Shown here: piece after piece, positions 1 to 8,236 of the stretch
Position numbering within the stretch: position 1 is the first letter of the stretch
How the letters are laid out: every line of letters starts with the position of its first letter
Assembly (NCBI GenBank): GCA_964384625.1
Contig: CAYLNH010000028.1
Coordinates: 1-41,032, forward strand
Length of the DNA stretch: 41,032 nucleotides
DNA from: CAYLNH01 sp964384625
Lineage (GTDB): Bacteria; Verrucomicrobiota; Lentisphaeria; JABSQK01
Direction: 5' to 3'
Notes under the pieces: generated by a model
Told to the model about the DNA's origin: nothing
What the model saw: only the letters and a program-made list of their open reading frames with translations
Databases searched by the model: none
Made by a program: the position numbers and the translations under genes

Positions 1-97
1 AAGGCGGGACACCCGGCTTGCCGCGCCGAAGCCTTGCGCGAAGGCGGGACACCCGACTTGCCGCGCCGAAGCCTTGCGCGAAGGCGGGACACTCGAC
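1..97. repeat. 40-bp tandem repeat, about 2.4 copies
   Basis: Two complete 40-bp units lie at 1-40 and 41-80 and differ at one base. A third starts at 81 and decays after about 17 bases. Each unit begins AAGGCGGGACAC and ends GCCTTGCGCG, so every unit junction can form the small hairpin GCCTT-gcgcg-AAGGC. The array is cut by the window edge, so its full length is unknown. It lies downstream of the minus-strand sugar kinase. Confidence 0.8.
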
Positions 98-140
98 CCG
101 TCACCCAGTTCCGGCCCATCCGAAATCTGAAATTTAAAAT

Positions 141-1025
141 TCAATGCCGCCGCTCCAGCCGCTCCAGGACGTCCTCGAGCGTGCCGGAGAACGGCCCCGG
201 CGTCTCCATCTTCAGCGAGACCAGGGCCGCCGCAAACTTCAGTGCCGCGGCCGGGCTGAACTCCAGACGCCAGGCCATGTAGCCGGCGAACGTCGTATCG
301 CCGCGGCCGGTGCGGCCGATAACGCTGTCGTTCGAAAACGGCTCGAACAGCGTCTCGCCGCCAACCCGCGCCAGGACACCGTCGGACCGGGTGATCACAA
401 CTTCCGGGCAACCCCAGTCGACCAGCCGGCCGGCGGCCTCCTCGAGATCATCGAAGCCGGTGAGCAGTTTGGCTTCCACCACATCCAATTTCACACGATC
501 CAGCAGCGGCAGGATGTCGGTCTTGGCCGGCACGTCGGCAAACGAGATCTCGCGGGTCACCGGGTCCACCTGGCGCACAAAGCTCTGCATGTCCGCCGAC
601 AGACTGTGTCCCCGGGCGTGGAGCTCGCGGACCAGGTCCAGGCTGAACTCCTGATCGGTGATCCCGGCCAGGTGGACAAACGTGCTGTCGATCGCCGGCA
701 GTTCAGCGGCCCGAATGCAGCCGGCGTTCTGTTCCTGGCGCATCTCCCGGACGTCCACATCGGCGTTGGGATGGACCACCAGCATGCGGGTCGTCTCGGG
801 CGCGGGAATTATGCTGCAATCCACGCCGATCGCCCGCAGCGGATCAAGCCGGTGACTGTCGTTCTCCCGGCACGTGGTGATTACCATGACATCCCGGCCG
901 ACGCGGCCGGCGGCCATCGCGCCGCACAACACAGCGCTGCCGGTGGCAATCTGCGGCTCACCGCGAAACGGTCGAATCTCATCGATGCAGATATGGCCGA
1001 TAAAGGTGATGTCGTATTTCGGCAT
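141..1025 (-). CDS. PfkB-family carbohydrate kinase
   Basis: A 294-residue ribokinase/PfkB-fold protein, expected to transfer phosphate from ATP to a sugar or sugar-like alcohol in the cytoplasm. The C-terminal part carries the family's second signature as GRTGRGDTTFAGY (anion-hole GRGD in place of the usual GAGD, with the catalytic-base aspartate). The N-terminus has the usual GHICIDE strand and a glycine-rich substrate lid. The length is normal for the family. The ATG at 1025 has AAGGA four bases upstream. The gene stands alone: downstream is a tandem repeat and the window edge, upstream a long non-coding stretch before the divergent pstS. The substrate cannot be read from the sequence; nearest family types would be ribokinase, fructokinase or 2-keto-3-deoxygluconate kinase. 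Confidence 0.9.
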   Translation of the reverse strand: MPKYDITFIGHICIDEIRPFRGEPQIATGSAVLCGAMAAGRVGRDVMVITTCRENDSHRLDPLRAIGVDCSIIPAPETTRMLVVHPNADVDVREMRQEQNAGCIRAAELPAIDSTFVHLAGITDQEFSLDLVRELHARGHSLSADMQSFVRQVDPVTREISFADVPAKTDILPLLDRVKLDVVEAKLLTGFDDLEEAAGRLVDWGCPEVVITRSDGVLARVGGETLFEPFSNDSVIGRTGRGDTTFAGYMAWRLEFSPAAALKFAAALVSLKMETPGPFSGTLEDVLERLERRH

Positions 1026-1179
1026 GATGTCCTTTCCAGATGGCTCTCACACACCCCGTTGCCCACGCAGCAAAATACACGGGAACCACGGCGATTCAAC
1101 CCGCATCAAGGGTCGAGGCACCCCCCTCGTTTACTGCCCATCTCTACAGCCCGTCCAGACGCTTAAGAAGTCGGGATCC

Positions 1180-1336
1180 GAAACCGTTAAGCTTAGCCTC
1201 AACGGGTGCCGTCCTGAGGCCCAAAGGGCCGGCATTGATATAGCCCGGGCTGCAGGCCCGGGTCTTGGGTTGAGCCTGAGACACAGGCCTGAAGGGCCGA
1301 ATTACAGCCTCGCCTGAGCATAAGTTTAACGGTTTC
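1180..1336. repeat. Element with 16-bp terminal inverted repeats (MITE- or REPIN-like)
   Basis: GAAACCGTTAAGCTTA at 1180-1195 is matched by its inverse TAAGTTTAACGGTTTC at 1321-1336, with 15 of 16 positions identical. The interior has no convincing gene and is full of short palindromes, such as CCCGGGC-tgcag-GCCCGGG and two AGGGCC-containing blocks. The layout suggests a non-autonomous mobile element or REP-type cluster. A Y1/RAYT transposase gene lies far downstream in the same window at 34909-35352, but no direct sequence link to this element is shown. Confidence 0.5.
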
Positions 1337-1523
1337 CGGGGACCTGGGTACTTGAGGATCTGGCACCTGTGAAGTCCGTGCCACAGGCCTTACCTTCTGC
1401 TGCCACTCTGGTTGGTGCGCAACCAGAGTAGCAGGCGAAGAGGGCTTAGGTAACGGCCGTTTGGCGTAGGTGAGCGATTCTGAAACTCGGCGCCGCAAGG
1501 GCGCGGGATCTCGCTGTTCCCCG
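1337..1523. other. Foldable intergenic segment, candidate structured RNA or repeat
   Basis: This stretch between the sugar kinase and pstS can fold into a branched structure. A closing helix pairs CGGGGA (1337-1342) with TCCCCG (1518-1523), extended by GAGgATC (1354-1360) with GATCTC (1507-1512). Inside are three hairpins: TGGCAC/GTGCCA (1361-1366 with 1378-1383); a long arm GGCCTTACC/GGTAAcGGCC (1386-1394 with 1449-1458) capped by the perfect 10-bp stem 1405-1414/1420-1429; and GCGCC/GGCGC (1490-1494 with 1500-1504). I do not recognise it as a known riboswitch, 6S, SRP, RNase P or tmRNA. It could be an independent RNA gene, the 5' leader of an upstream pst transcript, or a dispersed palindromic repeat. 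The strand is undetermined. Confidence 0.35.
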
Positions 1524-1555
1524 AGCTCAGCCAGCCTCAAACAGCCGCGGCATTC

Positions 1556-1614
1556 TTAACATTCTCTTAACACAGCTTTAATCGACAGTTCACCGTTGCT
1601 GCATAGCCTATACA
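1556..1614 (+). promoter_or_regulatory. Candidate Pho box and -10 element upstream of pstS
   Basis: TTAACA occurs at 1556-1561 and 1567-1572, and a degenerate third copy TTAATC at 1578-1583, all with an exact 11-bp period. This matches the TTAACA-type direct repeats bound by PhoP of Firmicutes better than the CTGTCAT boxes of proteobacteria. A -10-like TATACA lies at 1609-1614, which would leave a leader of about 75 nt before the pstS ATG. Binding by the PhoB encoded at 8237-8926 is inferred, not shown. Confidence 0.6.
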
Positions 1615-1696
1615 CGAGGTCTGAGTAGCTTCTCCGACGACGGCAGAACCCTAACCTATCGCCTGTCAGAGAAACGCAAACGGAGGAACTCCACAA

Positions 1697-2659
1697 ATGA
1701 AGAAGCTCGCACTGGCAATCGCAACCACCGTACTGTTTGGTGCGTCCCTGCACGCCCAGACGGTCAAAGTCGACCGAAAAATCCCGGCATACAAACCTGT
1801 ATCCGGCGTCTCCGGTCGGCTGAGCGCGGTCGGTTCCGACACGCTGAACAACCTCATGACCCTGTGGTCTGAGTCCTTTCAGAAGATGTACCCGAACGTC
1901 AAGATCCAGATCGAGGGCAAAGGCTCGTCCACGGCGCCGCCGGCCCTGATCGCGGGGACCTCGCAACTGGGTCCGATGAGTCGTCCGATGAAGTCGGCTG
2001 AGATTGACAAGTTCGAGAAGAAGTTCGGCTACAAGCCGACCCGCGTTCGCGTCGCGATCGACGCGCTGGGCGTCTTCGTGCACAAGGACAACCCGATCAA
2101 GGGTCTGAATCTGCAGCAGCTGGACGGCATTTTCTCCAGCACCTACAAACGCGGCGGCAAGCCGGTAGAGAAATGGGGCCAAGCCGGGCTGACCGGGCAG
2201 TGGGCCAATATGCCGATCTCGCTGTACGGCCGTAACAGTGCCTCCGGCACCTACGGTTACTTCAAGAAGGTCGTCATGAAGAAAGGCGACTACAAAGCGA
2301 CCGTCAAAGAGCAGCCCGGTTCTTCCGCGGTTGTCCAGGGCGTGGCCACCACGCTGGGCGGCATCGGCTACTCCGGCATCGGCTACAAGACCAGTGGCGT
2401 GCGCGCCCTGCCGATCGCTGCCGAAGGCAAGAACTACAAAGAGCCGAACATGGCCAACTGCATCAGCGGCGACTACCCGATCGCGCGTTTCCTGAACGTC
2501 TATGTCAACAAACGCCCGAACGAGAAGCTCGACAAGCTCGCCTATGAGTTCATCCGCTTCGTGCTCTCCAGGCAGGGGCAGGAAATCGTCGTCAAAGACG
2601 GCTTCTTCCCGCTGCCGTCGACCGTTGCCGGCGCTGACCGCAAGGGTCTCGGCTGGTAA
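1697..2659 (+). CDS. pstS: Phosphate ABC transporter, periplasmic phosphate-binding protein
   Basis: This is the extracytoplasmic high-affinity phosphate receptor that delivers phosphate to PstCA. It has 320 residues. A signal peptide of about 20 residues ends in SLHA; no lipobox is visible, so it should be a soluble periplasmic protein. Family motifs in order are VGSDTL (about residue 46), GKGSSTAPP, RNSASGTYGYF and PGSSAVVQGVA, which supply the phosphate-binding Ser/Thr/Arg/Asp contacts. The ATG follows GGAGG (1682-1686) at good spacing. It is the first gene of the pho cluster, preceded by a Pho-box-like triple repeat. A strong hairpin after its stop codon would allow it to be made in excess over the permease genes. 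Confidence 0.95.
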   Translation: MKKLALAIATTVLFGASLHAQTVKVDRKIPAYKPVSGVSGRLSAVGSDTLNNLMTLWSESFQKMYPNVKIQIEGKGSSTAPPALIAGTSQLGPMSRPMKSAEIDKFEKKFGYKPTRVRVAIDALGVFVHKDNPIKGLNLQQLDGIFSSTYKRGGKPVEKWGQAGLTGQWANMPISLYGRNSASGTYGYFKKVVMKKGDYKATVKEQPGSSAVVQGVATTLGGIGYSGIGYKTSGVRALPIAAEGKNYKEPNMANCISGDYPIARFLNVYVNKRPNEKLDKLAYEFIRFVLSRQGQEIVVKDGFFPLPSTVAGADRKGLGW

Positions 2660-2680
2660 GCTCCCGTTACCTGTTTAATC

Positions 2681-2710
2681 CCGGGCTCGGGGCCCTGGCC
2701 TCGAGCCCGG
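2681..2710 (+). terminator. pstS-pstC intercistronic hairpin (attenuator-like)
   Basis: CCGGGCTCG (2681-2689) pairs perfectly with CGAGCCCGG (2702-2710) around a 12-nt loop. No U-run follows, so this is more likely a partial terminator or an mRNA-stabilising 3' structure for pstS than a full Rho-independent terminator. Confidence 0.55.
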
Positions 2711-2753
2711 TTCCAGACTTAAACCGCAACCACAGCAGGCTGCCTCCCAACCG

Positions 2754-5054
2754 ATGTCATCACAGCCGAATCCCAGCCGCTTTACCACAGCCAGAAGCAC
2801 CTTGTTGTGGGACCGGATCATGACCGGGTCGATTACGGTCGGCGGCATTGGCGTCATTCTCGCAGTGCTGCTAATCTGCTTCTTCATCGTTGTTGAGATC
2901 ATCCCGATTGTGCGCGGCGCCAAGGTCGGTGAAAGCAAGGTCTACGATCTCCCCGCCAAAGACTTCGCCGTCCTCGCCTGCGACAGCTATACCGAACTGC
3001 CGCTGCTGATCGAGGCCAAAACCGGCAAAGGCTATGTCGTCAACCTGCTCGAGGACGGCGCCGTCACCGAACGCGATCCCGCCCTGCCCGACGGCGTCAG
3101 CGTCACCGCCATCCGCTATTCCCAGCGCCACCAGGAACTCACCTACGGACTGTCGGACGGCCGCTTCCAGGTTCTCAAGATCGACTACGCCAAAACCTAC
3201 AAGGGCACCACCCGGCAACTCGAGTGCAATCTCGATCCCGGCGATCTGTTTGCCGTCGGCGTCGAGGGCGCCCCGATCATCGATATCGATTTCGCCGATT
3301 CCGGCCGCGAAGCCGGCGGTATTTCCGGCGGCGAAAAGGTCGTCGCCGCCATTCAGACCATAGACGGCAGGAAACACTTCCATGTCGCCGTCCTTAAACA
3401 GGCCAAAGGCCTGCTGGCGGACAGCTCCAAGCCCGAGATCGCCGCCAATCTCGACTTGACCAGGGACCTCCTGCACCCGCCGCACAAAGTTATGGTCGAC
3501 GCCGCCGCTGAAACCGTGATTGTCGGCGACGAAGGCGGTTACATCTACTTCTTCCAGCGGCACGGGGAGGACGTCAATCTGATCCAGCGCTTCCAACCGT
3601 TCCCGGAAAGCAAGCACGGACATATCGCCCAGATGAGTTTCCTCTTCGGCGATTCCACCATTATCGTCGTGAACGACGCCGGGGAATGCCGCGCCTTCTG
3701 CCGCTTTGTGCCGGACGACCACACGCAGCGCCTGTTCGGCCTGACCAAGCAGTTCCCGTCGTTGCCCGGCCCCGCCGATGTTTACGCCATCAGCACCCGG
3801 AACAAATCGTTTCTGATCGGGTCCGGACAACACCTCAGCCTGCGCTACGGCACCAGTGCCGAGGTCCGCTGGGACGCCGACGTCGCCTACGATCCGGAAT
3901 TGGCCCTGATCTCCGGCAAATACAACAGCATCCTGCTGACCGACGTCAACCACAAGCTGCGCGTCATGGAACTCCGCGACCGCTACCCGGAAGCCGGTTT
4001 GCGGGCGTTTTTCGCCAAAATCTGGTATGAGAACCAGTCGCAGCCGAAGTGGAAGTGGGAATCCACCGGCATGACCGACGAGTTCGAGCCGAAGCTTTCG
4101 CTGGTCCCGCTGATTTACGGCACCGTCAAGGGGACCCTGTACGCCATGATCTTCGCGGTGCCGATCGCCCTGCTGGCGGCGCTCTACACCGCCCAGTTCC
4201 AATACGGTCCCTTCCGCAAGGTCGTCAAACCGACGATGGAAGTGATGGCTTCACTGCCGTCGGTCGTCCTGGGTTTCCTCGGCGCCCTGTGGCTGGCGCC
4301 GCTGATTGAAACCCGTGTGCCGGCGATCCTGATCTTCGGCGTCATGCTGCCGGTCACGGCGATCCTGATCGGCTTCTTCTGGGGACAACTGCCCCGCCGG
4401 TATCGCCGCTTCATCCCCGACGGCTGGGAGTTCCTGGCGTTCGCCCCGTTGATCATCATCTGCTGGCTGCTCTCCGACTATCTCGGACCGATCGTCGAGG
4501 CCATGTGGTTCACCGTGAAAGACCCGTACACCGGCAAGATCACCGCCGATTTCCGTCTCTGGTGGCCGCAGATCACCGGCACGCCGTTCGAACAGCGCAA
4601 TGCTCTGGTTGTCGGCTTCATGATGGGATTCGCGGTCATCCCGATTATCTTCACAATCACCGAGGACGCCTTGAGCAACGTACCCAAATCCCTGGTCTCC
4701 GCTTCCGACGCGCTGGGCGCCAGCCGCTGGCAGACCGCGATCCGGGTCGTGCTGCCGACTGCCTCGGGCGGCGTCTTTTCCGCCATCATGATGGGTCTCG
4801 GCCGCGCCGTCGGCGAGACCATGATTGTCCTGATGGCCACCGGCAATACGGCGATCATGGAAGTCAACCCGTTTTCCGGCATGCGGACGCTGTCGGCAAA
4901 CATCGCCGTCGAACTGCCGGAAGCGCCCCAGGGCGAAACGCTGTATCGGACCCTGTTTCTCGGCGCCCTGATTCTGTTTCTGATGACCTGGGTCATCAAC
5001 ACGTTCGCAGAAGTCCTGCGACAACGACTGATCAAGAAATACCGGACTCTCTGA
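2754..5054 (+). CDS. pstC: Phosphate ABC transporter permease PstC with large N-terminal insert
   Basis: One of the two membrane subunits of the Pst importer. At 766 residues it is more than twice the size of E. coli PstC. A first membrane segment (about residues 22-53) is followed by an extracytoplasmic region of about 370 residues (roughly 60-430). That region has repeated beta-rich stretches such as HVAVLKQ, YIYFFQRHG and FLIGSGQHLSLRYG, suggesting a beta-propeller. The true permease core starts near residue 448 and carries the EAA loop (SNVPKSLVSASDALGASRWQT, about 640-660) that docks PstB. Long PstC forms are also known in pseudomonads. No strong ribosome-binding site precedes the ATG. 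The stop is separated from pstA by one base, implying translational coupling. Confidence 0.93.
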   Translation: MSSQPNPSRFTTARSTLLWDRIMTGSITVGGIGVILAVLLICFFIVVEIIPIVRGAKVGESKVYDLPAKDFAVLACDSYTELPLLIEAKTGKGYVVNLLEDGAVTERDPALPDGVSVTAIRYSQRHQELTYGLSDGRFQVLKIDYAKTYKGTTRQLECNLDPGDLFAVGVEGAPIIDIDFADSGREAGGISGGEKVVAAIQTIDGRKHFHVAVLKQAKGLLADSSKPEIAANLDLTRDLLHPPHKVMVDAAAETVIVGDEGGYIYFFQRHGEDVNLIQRFQPFPESKHGHIAQMSFLFGDSTIIVVNDAGECRAFCRFVPDDHTQRLFGLTKQFPSLPGPADVYAISTRNKSFLIGSGQHLSLRYGTSAEVRWDADVAYDPELALISGKYNSILLTDVNHKLRVMELRDRYPEAGLRAFFAKIWYENQSQPKWKWESTGMTDEFEPKLSLVPLIYGTVKGTLYAMIFAVPIALLAALYTAQFQYGPFRKVVKPTMEVMASLPSVVLGFLGALWLAPLIETRVPAILIFGVMLPVTAILIGFFWGQLPRRYRRFIPDGWEFLAFAPLIIICWLLSDYLGPIVEAMWFTVKDPYTGKITADFRLWWPQITGTPFEQRNALVVGFMMGFAVIPIIFTITEDALSNVPKSLVSASDALGASRWQTAIRVVLPTASGGVFSAIMMGLGRAVGETMIVLMATGNTAIMEVNPFSGMRTLSANIAVELPEAPQGETLYRTLFLGALILFLMTWVINTFAEVLRQRLIKKYRTL

Positions 5055-5055
5055 T

Positions 5056-6717
5056 ATGCTGTTTTCCGTCGGCAAAGGCGTCTTCAAATTCCTCCGCGAC
5101 CAGCGCGGCGAAGGCAAGGTATGGCTCTGCGGCATGGGCCTCAGCCTGGGCCTGATCATGACCATCTTCCTGCTCTACATCATCGTGGTCAACGGCATGG
5201 TCGTCTTCTGGCCGCGCCGCGTCATCGAGACCACCATCGACGGTGACACGACGCTGATCGGCGAAGTCGTCAAGAAACAGAAGAAACGGGCGGCAGCCGA
5301 AGCCGGCAGGCACAAGATCGAATGGCAGTTCTACACCGGCAACCGCGAGTACGTCGGCGTCCCCTTCAAATTTGTCGACAAAACCGCCCTGGGCGAACTG
5401 CGCCGGCCGCCGGATATCATGAAGATCGAACGCTACGAGAACAGCTACGCCATCGGCTATCCCATCAAACTCAAATACAAAGACGGCCGTGAAATCGAGG
5501 CGGACGACGAGGCGTTCGCCGACGCGCTCGCCAAGGAAGTGGAATTGGCCGAAGAACGCCGGGAGGAGATCAGGAAGCTGGCAAAATTCAAGATCGGCGC
5601 GGTCAACCGGAAAATGGAAAAGCTGCGCATCAGGATTCGGGCGGAAGAACGTGATGAGAAGGCCGGCAAAGATCATGACGAGGACGCCGTCGCAGGCTGG
5701 CAGCGGGAGATGGCCGACCTGGAAGCAGATTATCAGAAACTGCGCGCGGAACTGTCGGAGATCGAAGCCAAACAGGACGAAATCCATCTGGTCTACCGCA
5801 TTGCCGGCGGCCAGGAGGTGGAACTCGCCACCGGCGGCATCATGCGCTACTACTACCCCAACCGCATCGGCTTCGGCTCACGCCTCGCACGTTTCTTCAG
5901 CAATGCCTGGCATTTCCTGGTCGAGGACCCGCGCGAAGCGAATATGGACGGCGGCGTCTTCCCCGCCATTTTCGGCACCGTCGTGATGACTGTCATCATG
6001 TGCATCTTCGTCACGCCGTTCGGCGTCATCGCCGCCGTCTACATTCACGAATACGCCCGGCAGGGCTTTCTGCTGCAGCTCGTCCGCGTCGCAGTCAACA
6101 ACCTGGCCGGCGTGCCGTCCATCGTCTTCGGCGTCTTCGGTCTGGCGTTCTTTGTCTACGTCATCGGCGGCAGTATCGACAAACTCTTTTTCTCCGACGC
6201 CCTGCCCTCGCCGACCTTCGGAACCGGCGGCATGCTGTGGGCCTCGTTGACCCTGGCCCTGCTGACCCTGCCGGTGGTCATCGTCGCCGCCGAGGAATCC
6301 CTCTCGGCGGTGCCCAAAGGCGTGCGCGAGGCCTCCTACGCCTGCGGCGCATCCAAATGGCAGACCATCTGGCGCGTCGTCCTGCCGGCATCATTGCCGG
6401 GCATCATCACCGGCATGATCCTGGCCATGGCGCGCGGCGCCGGCGAAGTCGCACCGCTGATGCTGGTGGGCGTCGTCAAGAGCGCCCCCGAACTGCCGGT
6501 AAACTCGGTGTACCCCTATGTCCATCTCGAACAGAAGTTCATGCACCTTGGATTCCATATCTTCGACCTGGGCTTTCACTCGCCGGACGCCGAAGCGGCC
6601 AAGCCGATGGTGTTCGCGACAACCTTGTTGCTGATCGTCCTCGTGGTCATGATGAATCTGGCCGGCATCATCGTGCGTGACCGACTGCGCCGGCGAAACA
6701 TGCTTGGAGCATTTTAG
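5056..6717 (+). CDS. pstA: Phosphate ABC transporter permease PstA with coiled-coil insert
   Basis: Second membrane subunit of the phosphate importer, 553 residues against about 300 in the classical form. The first membrane segment spans about 25-52. An extracytoplasmic region follows, with a highly charged helical stretch at about 149-246 (repeated EERREEIRK and EADYQKLRAEL patterns) that should form a coiled coil. The permease core occupies about 295-553. Its EAA loop reads AVPKGVREASYACGASKWQT, followed by ARGAGEVAPLMLVG. The gene starts one base after pstC. Matching enlargements of both permease subunits suggest the two inserts interact outside the membrane; that is inference. Confidence 0.93.
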   Translation: MLFSVGKGVFKFLRDQRGEGKVWLCGMGLSLGLIMTIFLLYIIVVNGMVVFWPRRVIETTIDGDTTLIGEVVKKQKKRAAAEAGRHKIEWQFYTGNREYVGVPFKFVDKTALGELRRPPDIMKIERYENSYAIGYPIKLKYKDGREIEADDEAFADALAKEVELAEERREEIRKLAKFKIGAVNRKMEKLRIRIRAEERDEKAGKDHDEDAVAGWQREMADLEADYQKLRAELSEIEAKQDEIHLVYRIAGGQEVELATGGIMRYYYPNRIGFGSRLARFFSNAWHFLVEDPREANMDGGVFPAIFGTVVMTVIMCIFVTPFGVIAAVYIHEYARQGFLLQLVRVAVNNLAGVPSIVFGVFGLAFFVYVIGGSIDKLFFSDALPSPTFGTGGMLWASLTLALLTLPVVIVAAEESLSAVPKGVREASYACGASKWQTIWRVVLPASLPGIITGMILAMARGAGEVAPLMLVGVVKSAPELPVNSVYPYVHLEQKFMHLGFHIFDLGFHSPDAEAAKPMVFATTLLLIVLVVMMNLAGIIVRDRLRRRNMLGAF

Positions 6718-6735
6718 CGAAGCGAAGGCAGTACT

Positions 6736-7524
6736 ATGAGTGATGATGATCGACGAACAGTGCGGGCGGAAGACGCCATCATCCGCATCTGTGACTTCAA
6801 CTTCTACTACGGCAGCAAGCAGGCGGTGTTCAACACGAACATGAACATCCCGCCGCAGGAGATCGTCGCCCTGATCGGACCGTCAGGCTGCGGCAAGTCG
6901 ACGCTGCTGCGCAGCATCAACCGGATGAACGACCTGGTCGACACAGCCCGGTACGAGGGCGATATTCTGATTCGGGACGAGAGCATCTTCAACCCGGATC
7001 TGGAGGTTATCGGCCTGCGGCGGCGCGTCGGCATGGTCTTCCAGAAATCCAATCCCTTTCCGAAGACAATCTACGAGAACGTAGTCTACGGCCTGCGGCT
7101 GGTCGGCCGCCACCGGCGCAGCGAACTGGACGACACCGTCGAACGCTGCCTGCGGGCCTCCGCCCTCTGGGACGAAGTCAAGGACCGCCTCCAGGAAAGC
7201 GCCTTCGGCCTGTCCGGCGGCCAGATGCAGCGCCTGTGTATCGCCCGCGCCATCGCCGTCGAACCGGAGATTGTGCTGATGGACGAACCGTGTTCGGCGC
7301 TGGACCCCATCGCCACTGCCCGCATTGAGGAGATGATCCTCGAACTGCGCAAGCAATACAGCATCGTCATTGTCACCCACAACATGCAGCAGGCCTCGCG
7401 CATCTCCGACCGCACCGCCTTCATGCTGCACGGGCGCATGGTGGAATATGCGCCAACGGAGGATATTTTCGGGAATCCCAGGGAAAAGGAAACCGAGGAC
7501 TACATCAGTGGCCGAATCGGCTGA
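6736..7524 (+). CDS. pstB: Phosphate ABC transporter ATP-binding protein
   Basis: The 262-residue cytoplasmic ATPase that powers PstCA. It shows Walker A GPSGCGKST (residues 48-56), the Q-loop region VFQKSNPFPKTIYENV typical of PstB, the ABC signature LSGGQMQRL, Walker B IVLMDEP and the H-loop THNMQQA. The Pst-type phrase EPCSALDPIAT is intact. AAGG lies seven bases before the ATG, and the gap to pstA is 18 bases. All catalytic motifs look intact, so the transporter should be functional. Confidence 0.96.
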   Translation: MSDDDRRTVRAEDAIIRICDFNFYYGSKQAVFNTNMNIPPQEIVALIGPSGCGKSTLLRSINRMNDLVDTARYEGDILIRDESIFNPDLEVIGLRRRVGMVFQKSNPFPKTIYENVVYGLRLVGRHRRSELDDTVERCLRASALWDEVKDRLQESAFGLSGGQMQRLCIARAIAVEPEIVLMDEPCSALDPIATARIEEMILELRKQYSIVIVTHNMQQASRISDRTAFMLHGRMVEYAPTEDIFGNPREKETEDYISGRIG

Positions 7525-7556
7525 CCCGACAACCAGAAGAGGCTGAGGACTGGATC

Positions 7557-8228
7557 ATGTTTACCACAACCCATATGCAGCGCGCCATCGCCAAGCTGAA
7601 AAACCATCTGCTTGAACTGGGCGCCGAAGTTGAACGCGGCCTTGAAAACGCCTTGGAAGCATTGACTACGATGGACCTGGACGTGGCCCGGAAGGTCATC
7701 GACTACGATCGCGAAATCGATCAGCACGAAGTCGATATCGAAGAAGAATGCCTCAAGATCCTGGCACTCTATCAGCCGGTCTCCACCGACCTGCGCCAGG
7801 TTGTGGCCATTCTGAAAATCAACAACGACCTTGAACGCATGGCCGATCTCGCCGCCAATATTGCTGAATACGTCATCGAGATCCACCAGCGCGACCCTGA
7901 CGCTCAGGTCTCCGGACGCTTCCAGCTCATGGCCAACGAGGCCCGGTCGATGGTCCGCCAGAGCCTCGATTCCCTGGTCAACGCGGACTCCGAACTCGCC
8001 CGGCAGGTCTTCCGCCGGGATGATGTGGTCGACGACCTGAACGTCGAAATCATCAACGAAGTCTTTGAAGAGATGAAAGCAAACCCCGACCGAATGAATG
8101 CCCTGCTCTTTCAAATCAGCGCCTCACGGAACATCGAGCGCATTGCGGATATCGCCACCAATGTGGCTGAGGATGTCATCTACGTGGTGAGCGGTGAAAT
8201 CATTCGGCATGACCGTTCCAAACGATAG
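7557..8228 (+). CDS. phoU: Phosphate signalling protein PhoU
   Basis: A 223-residue all-helical protein made of two PhoU repeats, each carrying the metal-binding signature: ERMADLAANIAEYV in the first and ERIADIATNVAEDV in the second. PhoU links the state of the Pst transporter to PhoR and dampens kinase activity when phosphate is plentiful. The length is normal. GAGG lies eight bases ahead of the ATG. It sits between pstB and phoB, so transporter, brake and two-component system are one transcription unit. Confidence 0.95.
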   Translation: MFTTTHMQRAIAKLKNHLLELGAEVERGLENALEALTTMDLDVARKVIDYDREIDQHEVDIEEECLKILALYQPVSTDLRQVVAILKINNDLERMADLAANIAEYVIEIHQRDPDAQVSGRFQLMANEARSMVRQSLDSLVNADSELARQVFRRDDVVDDLNVEIINEVFEEMKANPDRMNALLFQISASRNIERIADIATNVAEDVIYVVSGEIIRHDRSKR

Positions 8229-8236
8229 GTGCTATC

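Noticed and set aside
144..1166. 340-codon open frame on the plus strand opposite the sugar kinase
   Set aside because: It is a shadow of the PfkB gene on the other strand; composition is rich in Arg/Gln/His, with no family motifs and no ribosome-binding site.
1337..1523. Known riboswitch or housekeeping RNA (cobalamin, 6S, SRP, RNase P, tmRNA)
   Set aside because: None of their conserved core sequences could be found; only the foldability is clear.
1199..1540. 113-codon minus-strand frame in the non-coding region before pstS
   Set aside because: It runs through the inverted-repeat element and the foldable segment; start signals and conserved domain are lacking. Better explained as repeat or RNA.
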